Shown: positions 1 to 7,372 of the stretch, piece after piece
How the letters are laid out: each line of letters starts with the position of its first letter
Position numbering within the stretch: the stretch's first letter is position 1
From: Clostridiales bacterium
GTDB lineage: Bacteria; Bacillota; Clostridia; Lachnospirales; Lachnospiraceae
DNA: 56,057 nt
Reading direction: 5' to 3'
Assembly (NCBI GenBank): GCA_021199255.1
Contig: JAJQIK010000008.1
Span: 1-56,057 of the forward strand
Translations under genes and position numbers: made by a program
The notes under the pieces: generated by a model
Told to the model about the DNA's origin: nothing
Databases searched by the model: none
What the model saw: the letters and a program-made list of their open reading frames with translations, nothing else

Positions 1-123
1 TTGTTGCGAAGAGGCGGCGAGAAATCCGTGAAGACGGTTTCTCGTCTGCCATCAGACAAATTTGTGACGCTCCGGCACAAATTTGAGTGTGAAAAATCAG
101 CATATCAATGTGATTTTTCACAC
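1..123 (+). repeat. Composite palindromic repeat, copy 1 (cut by window edge)
   Basis: Three consecutive hairpins are visible. A GAGAAA/TTTCTC stem (17-45) has inner arms CCGT/ACGG around a GAAG loop. A CAAATTTGTG/CACAAATTTG stem lies at 57-85. A GTGTGAAAAATCA/TGATTTTTCACAC stem lies at 87-123. The preceding GCAAC/GTTGC hairpin is cut by the window edge. The copy runs straight into copy 2, forming a tandem pair. Confidence 0.85.
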
Positions 124-298
124 TAATCACCATTTCTGAGCAACTTGTTGCGAAGAGGCGGCGAGAAATCCGTGAAGACGGTTTCTCGTCTGCCATCAGG
201 GCTATTTGTTTTCGCCCAGAAACAAATAGCCAAATCCACTTCCAGAGGATTGTGAAAAATCAGCACATCAGTGTGATTTTTCATACTAATCACCATTT
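124..298 (+). repeat. Composite palindromic repeat, copy 2 (tandem with copy 1)
   Basis: Five hairpins in order: GCAAC-TT-GTTGC (140-151); GAGAAA..TTTCTC with CCGT/ACGG inner arms (162-188); GGCTATTTGTTT/AAACAAATAGCC (200-231); an optional AATCC/GGATT stem (233-251); TGAAAAATCA/TGATTTTTCA extended by CAC/GTG (253-283). The unit ends within one base of the stop codon of the ABC gene at 299. It contains the second-hairpin sequence GGCTATTTG, whereas copy 1 carries CAAATTTGTG at the same place. Confidence 0.88.
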
Positions 299-2053
299 CT
301 ACAAAGCAAACTGGCTATTATACAACTGCGCATAGAAGCCGTTTTGCGCCAGCAGCGTCTCATGATTTCCCTGCTCGATGATATTGCCGTCCTTCATCAC
401 TAAGATCACATCTGCCTCCCGGATAGTGGAAAGTCTGTGCGCCACTATAAAGCTGGTTCTCCCCTTCATCATCGTGGCAAAGGCCTGTTGGATTCTGATC
501 TCCGTTCTGGTATCAATGGAGGAGGTAGCTTCATCCAATATCAGCATGGGCGGCAGGCACAGCATCACCCGGGTGATACACAGAAGCTGCTTCTGCCCCT
601 GAGACAGGCTGCCGCCATCTTCACCGATTACGGTGTCATAGCCCTCCGGCAATCTCTTAATAAAGCTATGGGCATGGGACGCCTTGGCGGCCGCAATGAT
701 TTCCTCCTCGGTAGCGTCCGGTTTTCCCATGATAATATTTTCCCGGACGGTTCCTGACTTAAGCCACGTTTCCTGCAGCACCATACCATAATTAGCCCTC
801 AGGCTTTTTCTGGTCACATCACGGATATCCGCCCCGTCCACGCAGATTTTTCCTTTGTCTACATCATAAAAGCGCATTAAAAGATTAATAACCGTAGTTT
901 TGCCGCAGCCCGTAGGCCCCACGATGGCCACGTGCTGTCCTGGCCGCACCGACAGGTTGAAATCTGTGATCAGTTGCTTTTCCGGCACATAGGAAAATGC
1001 CACATGCTCTAAATCCACTTTGCCGGATACCTCTGTCAGAATCCGGGCATCGTCCTTCTCCGGCGTCTGCGGTTCTTCCTCAATCAGCTCAAAGATCCTG
1101 GCCGCACATGCCAGCGCATTCTGCAGCTCCGTTACCACGCCCGATATCTCGTTAAACGGTTTCGTATATTGGTTGGCATAGGTCAGGAAGCAGGAAAGCT
1201 GTCCTACGCTGATGCCGCCCCGGATAGCATAGAGCGCTCCGGTTACCGCCACGCCCGCATAGACCAGATTATTGACAAATCTTGTGGACGGGTTGGTAAG
1301 GGAGGAAAAGAAAATCGCTTTCAGGGAATACTTTTCCAGTCTGCCATTGACTTCATCGAAATCCGCCAGCGCCTCGTCCTCATGGGAAAAAGCCTGCACC
1401 ACCTTCTGATTGCCGATCATTTCTTCAATCAATGCCGTCTGCTCTCCTCTGGTCTCCGACTGCATCTTAAACATGGCGAAGGTTTTTTTGGCAATGAAGC
1501 CCGCCACAAAAAAGGACAGGGGCGTTATTACCACTACCACCCCGGTAATGGCCACGTTCACGCTGAGCATAAATCCCAATGTGCCGAAAATGGTAATCAC
1601 CCCGGTAAAGAACTGGGTAAAGCCCATCAGCAGCCCGTCCGCGAACTGATCCACATCAGCCACGACGCGGCTTACGATTTCTCCATAGGAGTGCGCGTCT
1701 ATATATTTTAAGGGCAGGATTTCAATCTTGCGGAAAGCATCGTTACGGATATCCTGCACAATCCCATAGGTCATCTTGTTATTGCATACATTCATAATCC
1801 ACTGCGCCGCCGCCGTCCCCGCGATGACCCATGCCATTGTCCTCAGGATCACGAAGATTCCCGCAAAATCCACTTTTCCCTGATCAATAATAAGATCCAC
1901 AGCCCGCCCTGTCAAAACAGGCAGATATAGAGTCAGCGTCACCGTGACCGCCGCCATCAGAATAGATGCCGCCAGATAAAACCAATATTTCCTGATATAA
2001 TGTAAAACCTTGCCAACGGTCTCTTTTTGTCCTGTTGTCCCTGCGCCAGCCAT
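299..2053 (-). CDS. ABC exporter half-transporter, catalytically complete NBD
   Basis: A type IV ABC exporter subunit (584 aa) with an N-terminal six-helix membrane domain (about residues 20-310) and a C-terminal nucleotide-binding domain. Visible motifs: Walker A GPTGCGKTT, signature LSQGQKQ, Walker B ending LILDEATSSID with the catalytic Glu present, and the switch His in AHRLST. It follows the other half-transporter by 27 bp on the same strand. The partner has degenerate Walker B and switch residues, so the two probably form an asymmetric heterodimer of the BmrCD/TM287-288 type. The substrate (drug, lipid or peptide) cannot be read from the sequence. Start ATG at 2053 is preceded by an AGGAGG-like site. 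Confidence 0.93.
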   Translation of the reverse strand: MAGAGTTGQKETVGKVLHYIRKYWFYLAASILMAAVTVTLTLYLPVLTGRAVDLIIDQGKVDFAGIFVILRTMAWVIAGTAAAQWIMNVCNNKMTYGIVQDIRNDAFRKIEILPLKYIDAHSYGEIVSRVVADVDQFADGLLMGFTQFFTGVITIFGTLGFMLSVNVAITGVVVVITPLSFFVAGFIAKKTFAMFKMQSETRGEQTALIEEMIGNQKVVQAFSHEDEALADFDEVNGRLEKYSLKAIFFSSLTNPSTRFVNNLVYAGVAVTGALYAIRGGISVGQLSCFLTYANQYTKPFNEISGVVTELQNALACAARIFELIEEEPQTPEKDDARILTEVSGKVDLEHVAFSYVPEKQLITDFNLSVRPGQHVAIVGPTGCGKTTVINLLMRFYDVDKGKICVDGADIRDVTRKSLRANYGMVLQETWLKSGTVRENIIMGKPDATEEEIIAAAKASHAHSFIKRLPEGYDTVIGEDGGSLSQGQKQLLCITRVMLCLPPMLILDEATSSIDTRTEIRIQQAFATMMKGRTSFIVAHRLSTIREADVILVMKDGNIIEQGNHETLLAQNGFYAQLYNSQFAL

Positions 2054-2080
2054 ATCGCATGTCCTCCTGTTCTCTGTAGG

Positions 2081-3832
2081 CTAAAGCCTTTCCGTCCCGC
2101 CGGTCTGTGAATAGTAGATTTCCTGATAGACCTGACAGTTCGCCAGTAATTCCTTGTGGGTTCCCATACCCACCACTTCGCCGTCGTCCAGCACAATGAT
2201 CTGATCCGCATATTGAATGGAGGAAGCCCTCTGGGATACAATAAACACCGTCATATCCGCGTCCAGATTCTGAATAGCCTTACGGAGCGCGGCGTCCGTA
2301 GCATAATCCAGCGCCGAAGCGCTGTCGTCCAGAATCAAAATCTCCGGCTGACCCACTAAGGCTCTGGCGATGGTTAATCGTTGTTTCTGCCCGCCGGACA
2401 GATTTCTGCCCCCCTGGGCAATCTGCGCGTCCAGCTTTCCCGATTTCTGTTCCACAAAATCTTTCGCCTGCGCCGTCTCCACCGCCCGCCACAGTTCTTC
2501 TTCCCCGGCGTCCTGCTTTCCCCACAGCAGATTCGCCCGAATCGTTCCCTGAAAAAGAACGGCTTTCTGTAACACAACGCCCACCTTCCGCCGCAGCTCT
2601 TCCATGGAATAATTGCGGACGTCTTTCCCGTCTACCAATACCGCACCGCCAGAAGCATCATAAAAGCGCGGAATCATATTGACCAGGGAGGATTTGCCGG
2701 AGCCGGTGCCGCCGATAATCCCCACAGTCTGTCCCTTTGGTACCCTAAAATCAATATCCGACAGGGACTCGGCTCCCGCGCCTGCGTAAGCCAGATGTAC
2801 GTGGCAAAATTCCACCGCGTACCTCTTTTCCGGTTCCGAGCCTGCCTCCCGTACAGGGTCTGCTGGCAGGTTCTGCTCCCATGCCATAGAAGAACGAAGC
2901 TTCAACACATGATCGATTCGGTTCGCGCATGCCAGCGCTTTGGTAATCGTGATAATCAGATTGGCCAGCTTTACCAGTTCGATTAGAATCTGGGACATAT
3001 AATTGACCAAAGCAACCACTTCTCCCTGGGTGATGCTTCCCTCATTGACCCGCACCGCCCCGGTATAGATCAGGACGATCGTCGCCACGTTGACGATAAT
3101 ATATGTGACCGGATTAGTCAACGCCGATATTCTGCCCACGAAAAGCTGCATATCGGCAAGCTTCCGGTTCTTTTCCTCATAGCGCTCGATTTCTTCTTTT
3201 TCCTTATTAAAAGCACGAATCACTCTGACACCGGTCAAATTTTCCCTGGTAGCGCTTAATACCTGATCTAACTTGGCCTGCACCGTTTTATACATGGGCA
3301 TGGTGAGCATCATGATGCCGAACACTACCACGGACAGAAGGGGAATCGCCACCACAAAAATCAGCGCCGCCTTTACATCGATGGTAAACGCCATAATCAT
3401 AGCGCCGAAGACGATAAAAGGAGAGCGCAGGAACAGCCGCAGGAACATATTGACACCATTCTGCACCTGATTGACGTCGGAGGTCATGCGCGTGATCATG
3501 GTAGAGGTGCCCAGCGTATCGATTTCCGTGAAGGAAAGGCTCTGGATATGCGCGAACAATTCATGCCGCAGTCTTGTGGAAACGCCCACCGCCGCTTTCG
3601 CCGCAAAATACTGCGCCGTGACGGAACAGACCAGCCCAATAATTCCCAGTAAAATGAGCAGTAGTCCCATTTTCAGCACATAGGGCACATTTGCGCCCTG
3701 AATCCCCTGATCAATAATTGCCGCCATGACAAGCGGTACAAACAGCTCGAAGGTTGCCTCAAGCATCTTAAAAAGCGGCGCCAATACCGTTTCCTTTTTA
3801 TAATTTCTCAAATAAACCCATAAATTCCTCAT
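2081..3832 (-). CDS. ABC exporter half-transporter, degenerate NBD
   Basis: The 583-aa partner half-transporter: membrane domain at about residues 15-310, then an NBD with Walker A GGTGSGKSS and signature LSGGQKQ. The residue after Walker B is Asp, not Glu (LILDDSASALD), and the H-loop histidine is Gln (SQRASS). These are the changes known in the non-hydrolysing site of heterodimeric exporters, so this gene and its downstream neighbour are inferred to work as one transporter. The Shine-Dalgarno AAGGAT and the spacer before ATG at 3832 match the boundary sequence of the palindromic repeat just upstream. Confidence 0.93.
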   Translation of the reverse strand: MRNLWVYLRNYKKETVLAPLFKMLEATFELFVPLVMAAIIDQGIQGANVPYVLKMGLLLILLGIIGLVCSVTAQYFAAKAAVGVSTRLRHELFAHIQSLSFTEIDTLGTSTMITRMTSDVNQVQNGVNMFLRLFLRSPFIVFGAMIMAFTIDVKAALIFVVAIPLLSVVVFGIMMLTMPMYKTVQAKLDQVLSATRENLTGVRVIRAFNKEKEEIERYEEKNRKLADMQLFVGRISALTNPVTYIIVNVATIVLIYTGAVRVNEGSITQGEVVALVNYMSQILIELVKLANLIITITKALACANRIDHVLKLRSSMAWEQNLPADPVREAGSEPEKRYAVEFCHVHLAYAGAGAESLSDIDFRVPKGQTVGIIGGTGSGKSSLVNMIPRFYDASGGAVLVDGKDVRNYSMEELRRKVGVVLQKAVLFQGTIRANLLWGKQDAGEEELWRAVETAQAKDFVEQKSGKLDAQIAQGGRNLSGGQKQRLTIARALVGQPEILILDDSASALDYATDAALRKAIQNLDADMTVFIVSQRASSIQYADQIIVLDDGEVVGMGTHKELLANCQVYQEIYYSQTGGTERL

Positions 3833-4000
3833 ACTAATCCTTCATTCCGGAGCGTATGCGACGGGGCGACGCAAATGTCAGATTTGCGTCTGCCATCAAT
3901 CAAATTTGTGACACTCCGGCACAAATTTGTGTGTGAAAAAATCAGTGCATCAGCATGATTTTTTCACACTAATCCCCATTTCTGAGCAACTTGCTGCGAA
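3833..4000 (+). repeat. Composite palindromic repeat, copy 3 (sequence-divergent stem)
   Basis: It has the same architecture as the other copies, but the second hairpin is wholly different in sequence: GACGCAAAT-GTCAG-ATTTGCGTC (3868-3890) replaces the GAGAAA/TTTCTC stem. It is followed by CAAATTTGTG/CACAAATTTG (3901-3929) and GTGTGAAAAAATCA/TGATTTTTTCACAC (3931-3969), where an extra A is matched by an extra T. A truncated second unit (GCAAC-TT-GCTGC) follows to about 4000. The remaining 77 bp to the LCP gene hold only a weak CAGCAG/CTGCTG pairing. Confidence 0.85.
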
Positions 4001-4077
4001 GCGGCTTCTTTATCACACGCACAAACAGCAGCCCGCACAGGAACTGCTGTCATTTATTATCTCCGCAATAGCCGTTC

Positions 4078-5343
4078 TTATTGCGTATATTCTTTCGTCT
4101 GTTCTTCTATTTCAGCGCTGATGCTCTGCACCTGCTTAGAGGGCGTATACTGTTCCTCCGGATAGAGAAGCTCATGAAGATATCTTACATTTTCCTCCAG
4201 CGTATCGGGAATGACACAGCTCCCTTTACTTCCGATATTAGCGCCTGCCCGGTCGGACTCAAAGGGAAATCCGTCGCTGGCAACCACGCGATAACCTGCC
4301 ACACTTCCCAGCACCTCCAGTACTTCATCTACCTTTAGAGATGTTTCCACCTGAGGCAGCACAGCGTTGACCATATCGGTTAATTCACTGATGGAGGCCT
4401 CTTTTGCCTTCTCCACCATGGCGGTAAGCACATCTCTCTGCCGCTCCGCGCGCCTGAAGTCATCGCCCTTTGTATATCGGATCCTGCAGTAAGCGGTTGC
4501 CTGCATACCGTTTAGCAGTTGCACGCCGCTTTCCTCTATGGGAATATAGCTGACCCCCATCTCCTCCGCCATGGTAAGCTGATAATTATTTAAATGGGTG
4601 ATTTCCGAGTCCGTCACTTCCATTTCAATGCCGCCCAGCGCGTCGATCGCGTCGATCAGTCCGCCAAAGCCCACTGTGACATAATCGGTAATATCCAAAT
4701 CCATATTGATATTCAGCATACTGATGGCCTGTTCAGGGCCTCCCTGGGCATAGGCTGTGTTGCATTTATTATAACTGTCGTTACTCAGATTCAGATAAGT
4801 ATCCCGAAAAACTGATATCAGCTTGATCTCCTGCGTATCCTGATTGATACTGGCGATAATAATGGTGTCGCTCCTGGTGCCCTTGCCCAGCTCGCCTTCT
4901 CTGGAATCCACTCCAAAAAGGGCAATATTGCGGTATCCCTTCTCCGTGCTCGCTTCCTTTTCCTGCTGACTCTCCACGACCTCTTCGTTAATCGCAATAT
5001 ACTCCGTATCAATATTCTTGCGGTCAACCTCTCCTGTCGCCATGGTCACAATATACAATACGCCCACCGCTATCAGCAGGAGGCAGATTTCTGCAATCAG
5101 AAGCGGAACATTCCTAACAAGCTTAGGTCTTTTCCTGCCGCCCCCCGACGTACTCTGCACATCCTGCGCTGCTTCATTCTGTGGCGCTTTACCTTGTGCT
5201 GTTTCGTTCTGTGGCGCTTTGCCTTGTGCTGTTTCGTTCTGTGGCGCTTCGTCCTGCGCCATATCCTGCGTATTTTTTATCTCCCCGGCCTCTGTAAGCT
5301 GGTCGGCGGAATCCTGTGTCTGCTTATCCATAGTATTCTCCAC
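4078..5343 (-). CDS. LytR-CpsA-Psr (LCP) family cell-wall glycopolymer transferase
   Basis: 421 aa. LCP enzymes attach teichoic-acid-like or capsular polymers from lipid carriers to peptidoglycan outside the cell. Seen: an acidic, Gln-rich cytoplasmic N-terminus with near-perfect 10-residue repeats (APQNETAQGK, about residues 33-62), a basic stretch and one membrane helix (about 78-100), then the LCP domain with the conserved DSRE...RSDT segment near residue 145 and the basic RYTKGDDFRRAERQR helix near 300 that contacts the lipid pyrophosphate in this family. Start ATG at 5343 has GGAG eight bases upstream. It stands alone between radA and the ABC genes. The family call is firm; the polymer transferred is unknown. 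Confidence 0.92.
   Translation of the reverse strand: MENTMDKQTQDSADQLTEAGEIKNTQDMAQDEAPQNETAQGKAPQNETAQGKAPQNEAAQDVQSTSGGGRKRPKLVRNVPLLIAEICLLLIAVGVLYIVTMATGEVDRKNIDTEYIAINEEVVESQQEKEASTEKGYRNIALFGVDSREGELGKGTRSDTIIIASINQDTQEIKLISVFRDTYLNLSNDSYNKCNTAYAQGGPEQAISMLNINMDLDITDYVTVGFGGLIDAIDALGGIEMEVTDSEITHLNNYQLTMAEEMGVSYIPIEESGVQLLNGMQATAYCRIRYTKGDDFRRAERQRDVLTAMVEKAKEASISELTDMVNAVLPQVETSLKVDEVLEVLGSVAGYRVVASDGFPFESDRAGANIGSKGSCVIPDTLEENVRYLHELLYPEEQYTPSKQVQSISAEIEEQTKEYTQ
5171..5250 (-). repeat. 30-bp tandem repeat inside the LCP gene
   Basis: Two almost identical 30-bp units (5181-5210 and 5211-5240, one base different) are flanked by partial units. They encode the APQNETAQGK decapeptide repeat of the cytoplasmic tail. 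Near identity at the DNA level suggests recent slippage, so copy number may vary between strains. Confidence 0.85.
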
Positions 5344-5367
5344 GTCAGAGCAATTTACTGCGATGAC
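5344..5367 (+). repeat. Possible relic of the palindromic module
   Basis: A hairpin GTCA-ga-GCA-attta-c-TGC-ga-TGAC directly precedes the LCP start codon. Its flank (TTCTCCACGTCAGAGCAA) resembles the module boundary (ATCTCCATTTCTGAGCAA). A related sequence recurs at 51843-51858. The rest of this 163-bp gap is AT-rich, with a TTACATTT direct repeat and no recognised element. Confidence 0.4.
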
Positions 5368-5506
5368 TCATCCTGTTATGATCTTGTTACACCCTAAAAC
5401 GATATAACGCCGTATCCAGAATATCCTACCACAAAAAAGCCTTTTTGAACATAGAAAAAGGAGAAATATTAATTTTATTTACATTTCTGTTACATTTTTG
5501 TCATAT

Positions 5507-6874
5507 TTAGATATAATTCATCGCATCCTGCACGGTTTTGACCCCTATGATTTTTACGCCGTCCATTGCTTTGACCTGCGTCCGGTTGACCTCCGGCAGA
5601 ATACAGGTCGAGAAGCCCAGCTTTACTGCTTCGCTGACTCTCTGGTTAGCCATGGATACTCCCCGCACTTCGCCGCTTAAACCGATTTCGCCAAAGACAA
5701 TGGTTTTATCATCGATTACCTGATTCTTAAAGCTTGATACGATCGCCATCGCGATTCCCAGATCGATCGCGGGTTCGTTAATCCGCATACCGCCCGCCAG
5801 ATTCACATAAGCGTCGCAGCCCGACATCTGTACGCCTACTCTTTTTTCCAACACCGCCATGAGAAGATTGACTCTGTTAAAATCCGTTCCCATCGCCTGC
5901 CGTCTGGGAATCCCGAAATTACTGTGGCAGACCAGCGCCTGAATCTCCAGCAGAATCGGCCGGGTTCCCTCCATAGAGCAGGATACCACGGAACCGCTGG
6001 CACCCTCCGGCTTCCCGCTGAGCATAAACTCGGAAGCGTTTTTTACCTCCGCCAGCCCCTCCTCCTTCATCTCAAAAACCCCGATTTCATTGGTAGAGCC
6101 GAATCTGTTCTTGACGGCTCTGAGAATCCGGTAAGACGCGTGTCTGTCTCCCTCAAAATACAAAACCGTATCCACCATATGCTCCAGCACTCTGGGGCCG
6201 GCCACCGTCCCCTCCTTAGTCACATGTCCCACAATAAAGATGGATACATTCAGCCCCTTGGCAAGCTGCAGAAATACATTCGTGGACTCCCGCACCTGGG
6301 ATACGCTGCCCGGCGCCGCGGAAATCTCCTCATGATACATGGTCTGGATAGAATCGATGATCACCACGTCCGGCGTCATGCTCCGTATGGTATTCTCAAT
6401 GCTTTCAAGGCTGGTCTCGCACAGAAGCTGCAAATGATCCGAAAATTCTCCGATCCGGTTGGCTCTGATCTTGATCTGACGCAGGGATTCCTCACCGGAA
6501 ATATACAACACTTTACGGCTGTCCGCCGCCATATATCTGCACACCTGCAGCAGCAGGGTTGATTTACCGATTCCCGGATCGCCGCCTACCAGCGTCAGGG
6601 AACCGGGTACAATACCGCCGCCCAGCACTCTGTCCAGCTCCGCCATATGGGTTGTCATACGTTCCTCTTCCCGCAGGCTAACCGCAGACAGGCTGGAGGG
6701 ACGCGCCCCTTCCTTCCTGCGCATACCGCCGCCTGCGCTCCCTGAGCCCACGGCGGCTTTCTCTTCTACCATGCTGTTCCATGCCTTACAGCCGGGGCAC
6801 TGGCCCATCCATTTGGCGGATTCATATCCGCAGTTTTGACAGAAAAACACTGTCGCCGTCCTACTCTTCGCCAT
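5507..6874 (-). CDS. radA: DNA repair protein RadA
   Basis: 455 aa, the usual length. RadA is a hexameric DnaB-like motor that promotes branch migration in homologous recombination. All expected parts are present: N-terminal four-Cys zinc finger (CQNCG...CPGC, residues 13-31), Walker A GGDPGIGKST near 100, the RadA-specific KNRFG motif near 255, and the C-terminal Lon-protease-like domain, which lacks protease function in this family. Start ATG at 6874 has AGGGAG upstream. It follows the small acidic protein gene by 62 bp on the same strand. Confidence 0.97.
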   Translation of the reverse strand: MAKSRTATVFFCQNCGYESAKWMGQCPGCKAWNSMVEEKAAVGSGSAGGGMRRKEGARPSSLSAVSLREEERMTTHMAELDRVLGGGIVPGSLTLVGGDPGIGKSTLLLQVCRYMAADSRKVLYISGEESLRQIKIRANRIGEFSDHLQLLCETSLESIENTIRSMTPDVVIIDSIQTMYHEEISAAPGSVSQVRESTNVFLQLAKGLNVSIFIVGHVTKEGTVAGPRVLEHMVDTVLYFEGDRHASYRILRAVKNRFGSTNEIGVFEMKEEGLAEVKNASEFMLSGKPEGASGSVVSCSMEGTRPILLEIQALVCHSNFGIPRRQAMGTDFNRVNLLMAVLEKRVGVQMSGCDAYVNLAGGMRINEPAIDLGIAMAIVSSFKNQVIDDKTIVFGEIGLSGEVRGVSMANQRVSEAVKLGFSTCILPEVNRTQVKAMDGVKIIGVKTVQDAMNYI

Positions 6875-6936
6875 ACTGACTCCCTCACGTTAGCTGTTTT
6901 TCAATGACGAAACGCCTCTGTCTCCTGCTGCCGCTG

Positions 6937-7350
6937 TCACAGCTTTACGATCTGAACGGGCACCTCCCCCGCGTTGGCCAGCTCTATGCTGATGCTCAGT
7001 TTACCGCCCAGATTGGTTTTCATCTTTCCGATATTGACGTCGTCCACAAGTACCTTATACTCCGTATCTTCTTCCAGTCCGACTGTGATCTGCGCATCTT
7101 CATCAGCCTCTACCACAAAGGCAACTCCCTTTTCCGTCTCCGTAAACTGCGTAACGCTGGTTCCCGGTTCCGATTCATAGGCGAACATCCCGTTCTTCTC
7201 TAACTTGGTCAATTCCCGGAAGGTCTTAACCTTATACAGGTCTCCGCCATGCTCATAATCCTCTACCTTTGCCTTGGCGTCCAGCTTATGGTTGCCAAAA
7301 CTGATTGCACCGCTTTCCTCGGTGCGCAGTAACTCTTCTACTACAGCCAT
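6937..7350 (-). CDS. Conserved small acidic protein, function unknown
   Basis: 137 aa, acidic, predicted cytosolic, with no signal peptide or membrane helix. Similar short proteins in Lachnospiraceae are often labelled endosialidase, but no catalytic motif of that enzyme is visible and I give no function. The pattern of alternating hydrophobic residues suggests a mostly beta fold with two similar halves. The start ATG has a strong AGGAGG upstream, and the gene begins 22 bp after clpC ends, so it is probably in the same transcript. Confidence 0.8.
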   Translation of the reverse strand: MAVVEELLRTEESGAISFGNHKLDAKAKVEDYEHGGDLYKVKTFRELTKLEKNGMFAYESEPGTSVTQFTETEKGVAFVVEADEDAQITVGLEEDTEYKVLVDDVNIGKMKTNLGGKLSISIELANAGEVPVQIVKL

Positions 7351-7372
7351 TGTGTTTTCCTCCTAAGTCTCG

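Noticed and set aside
1-298. CRISPR array
   Set aside because: Units are about 120-175 bp, palindromic throughout, without short regular spacers or cas genes.
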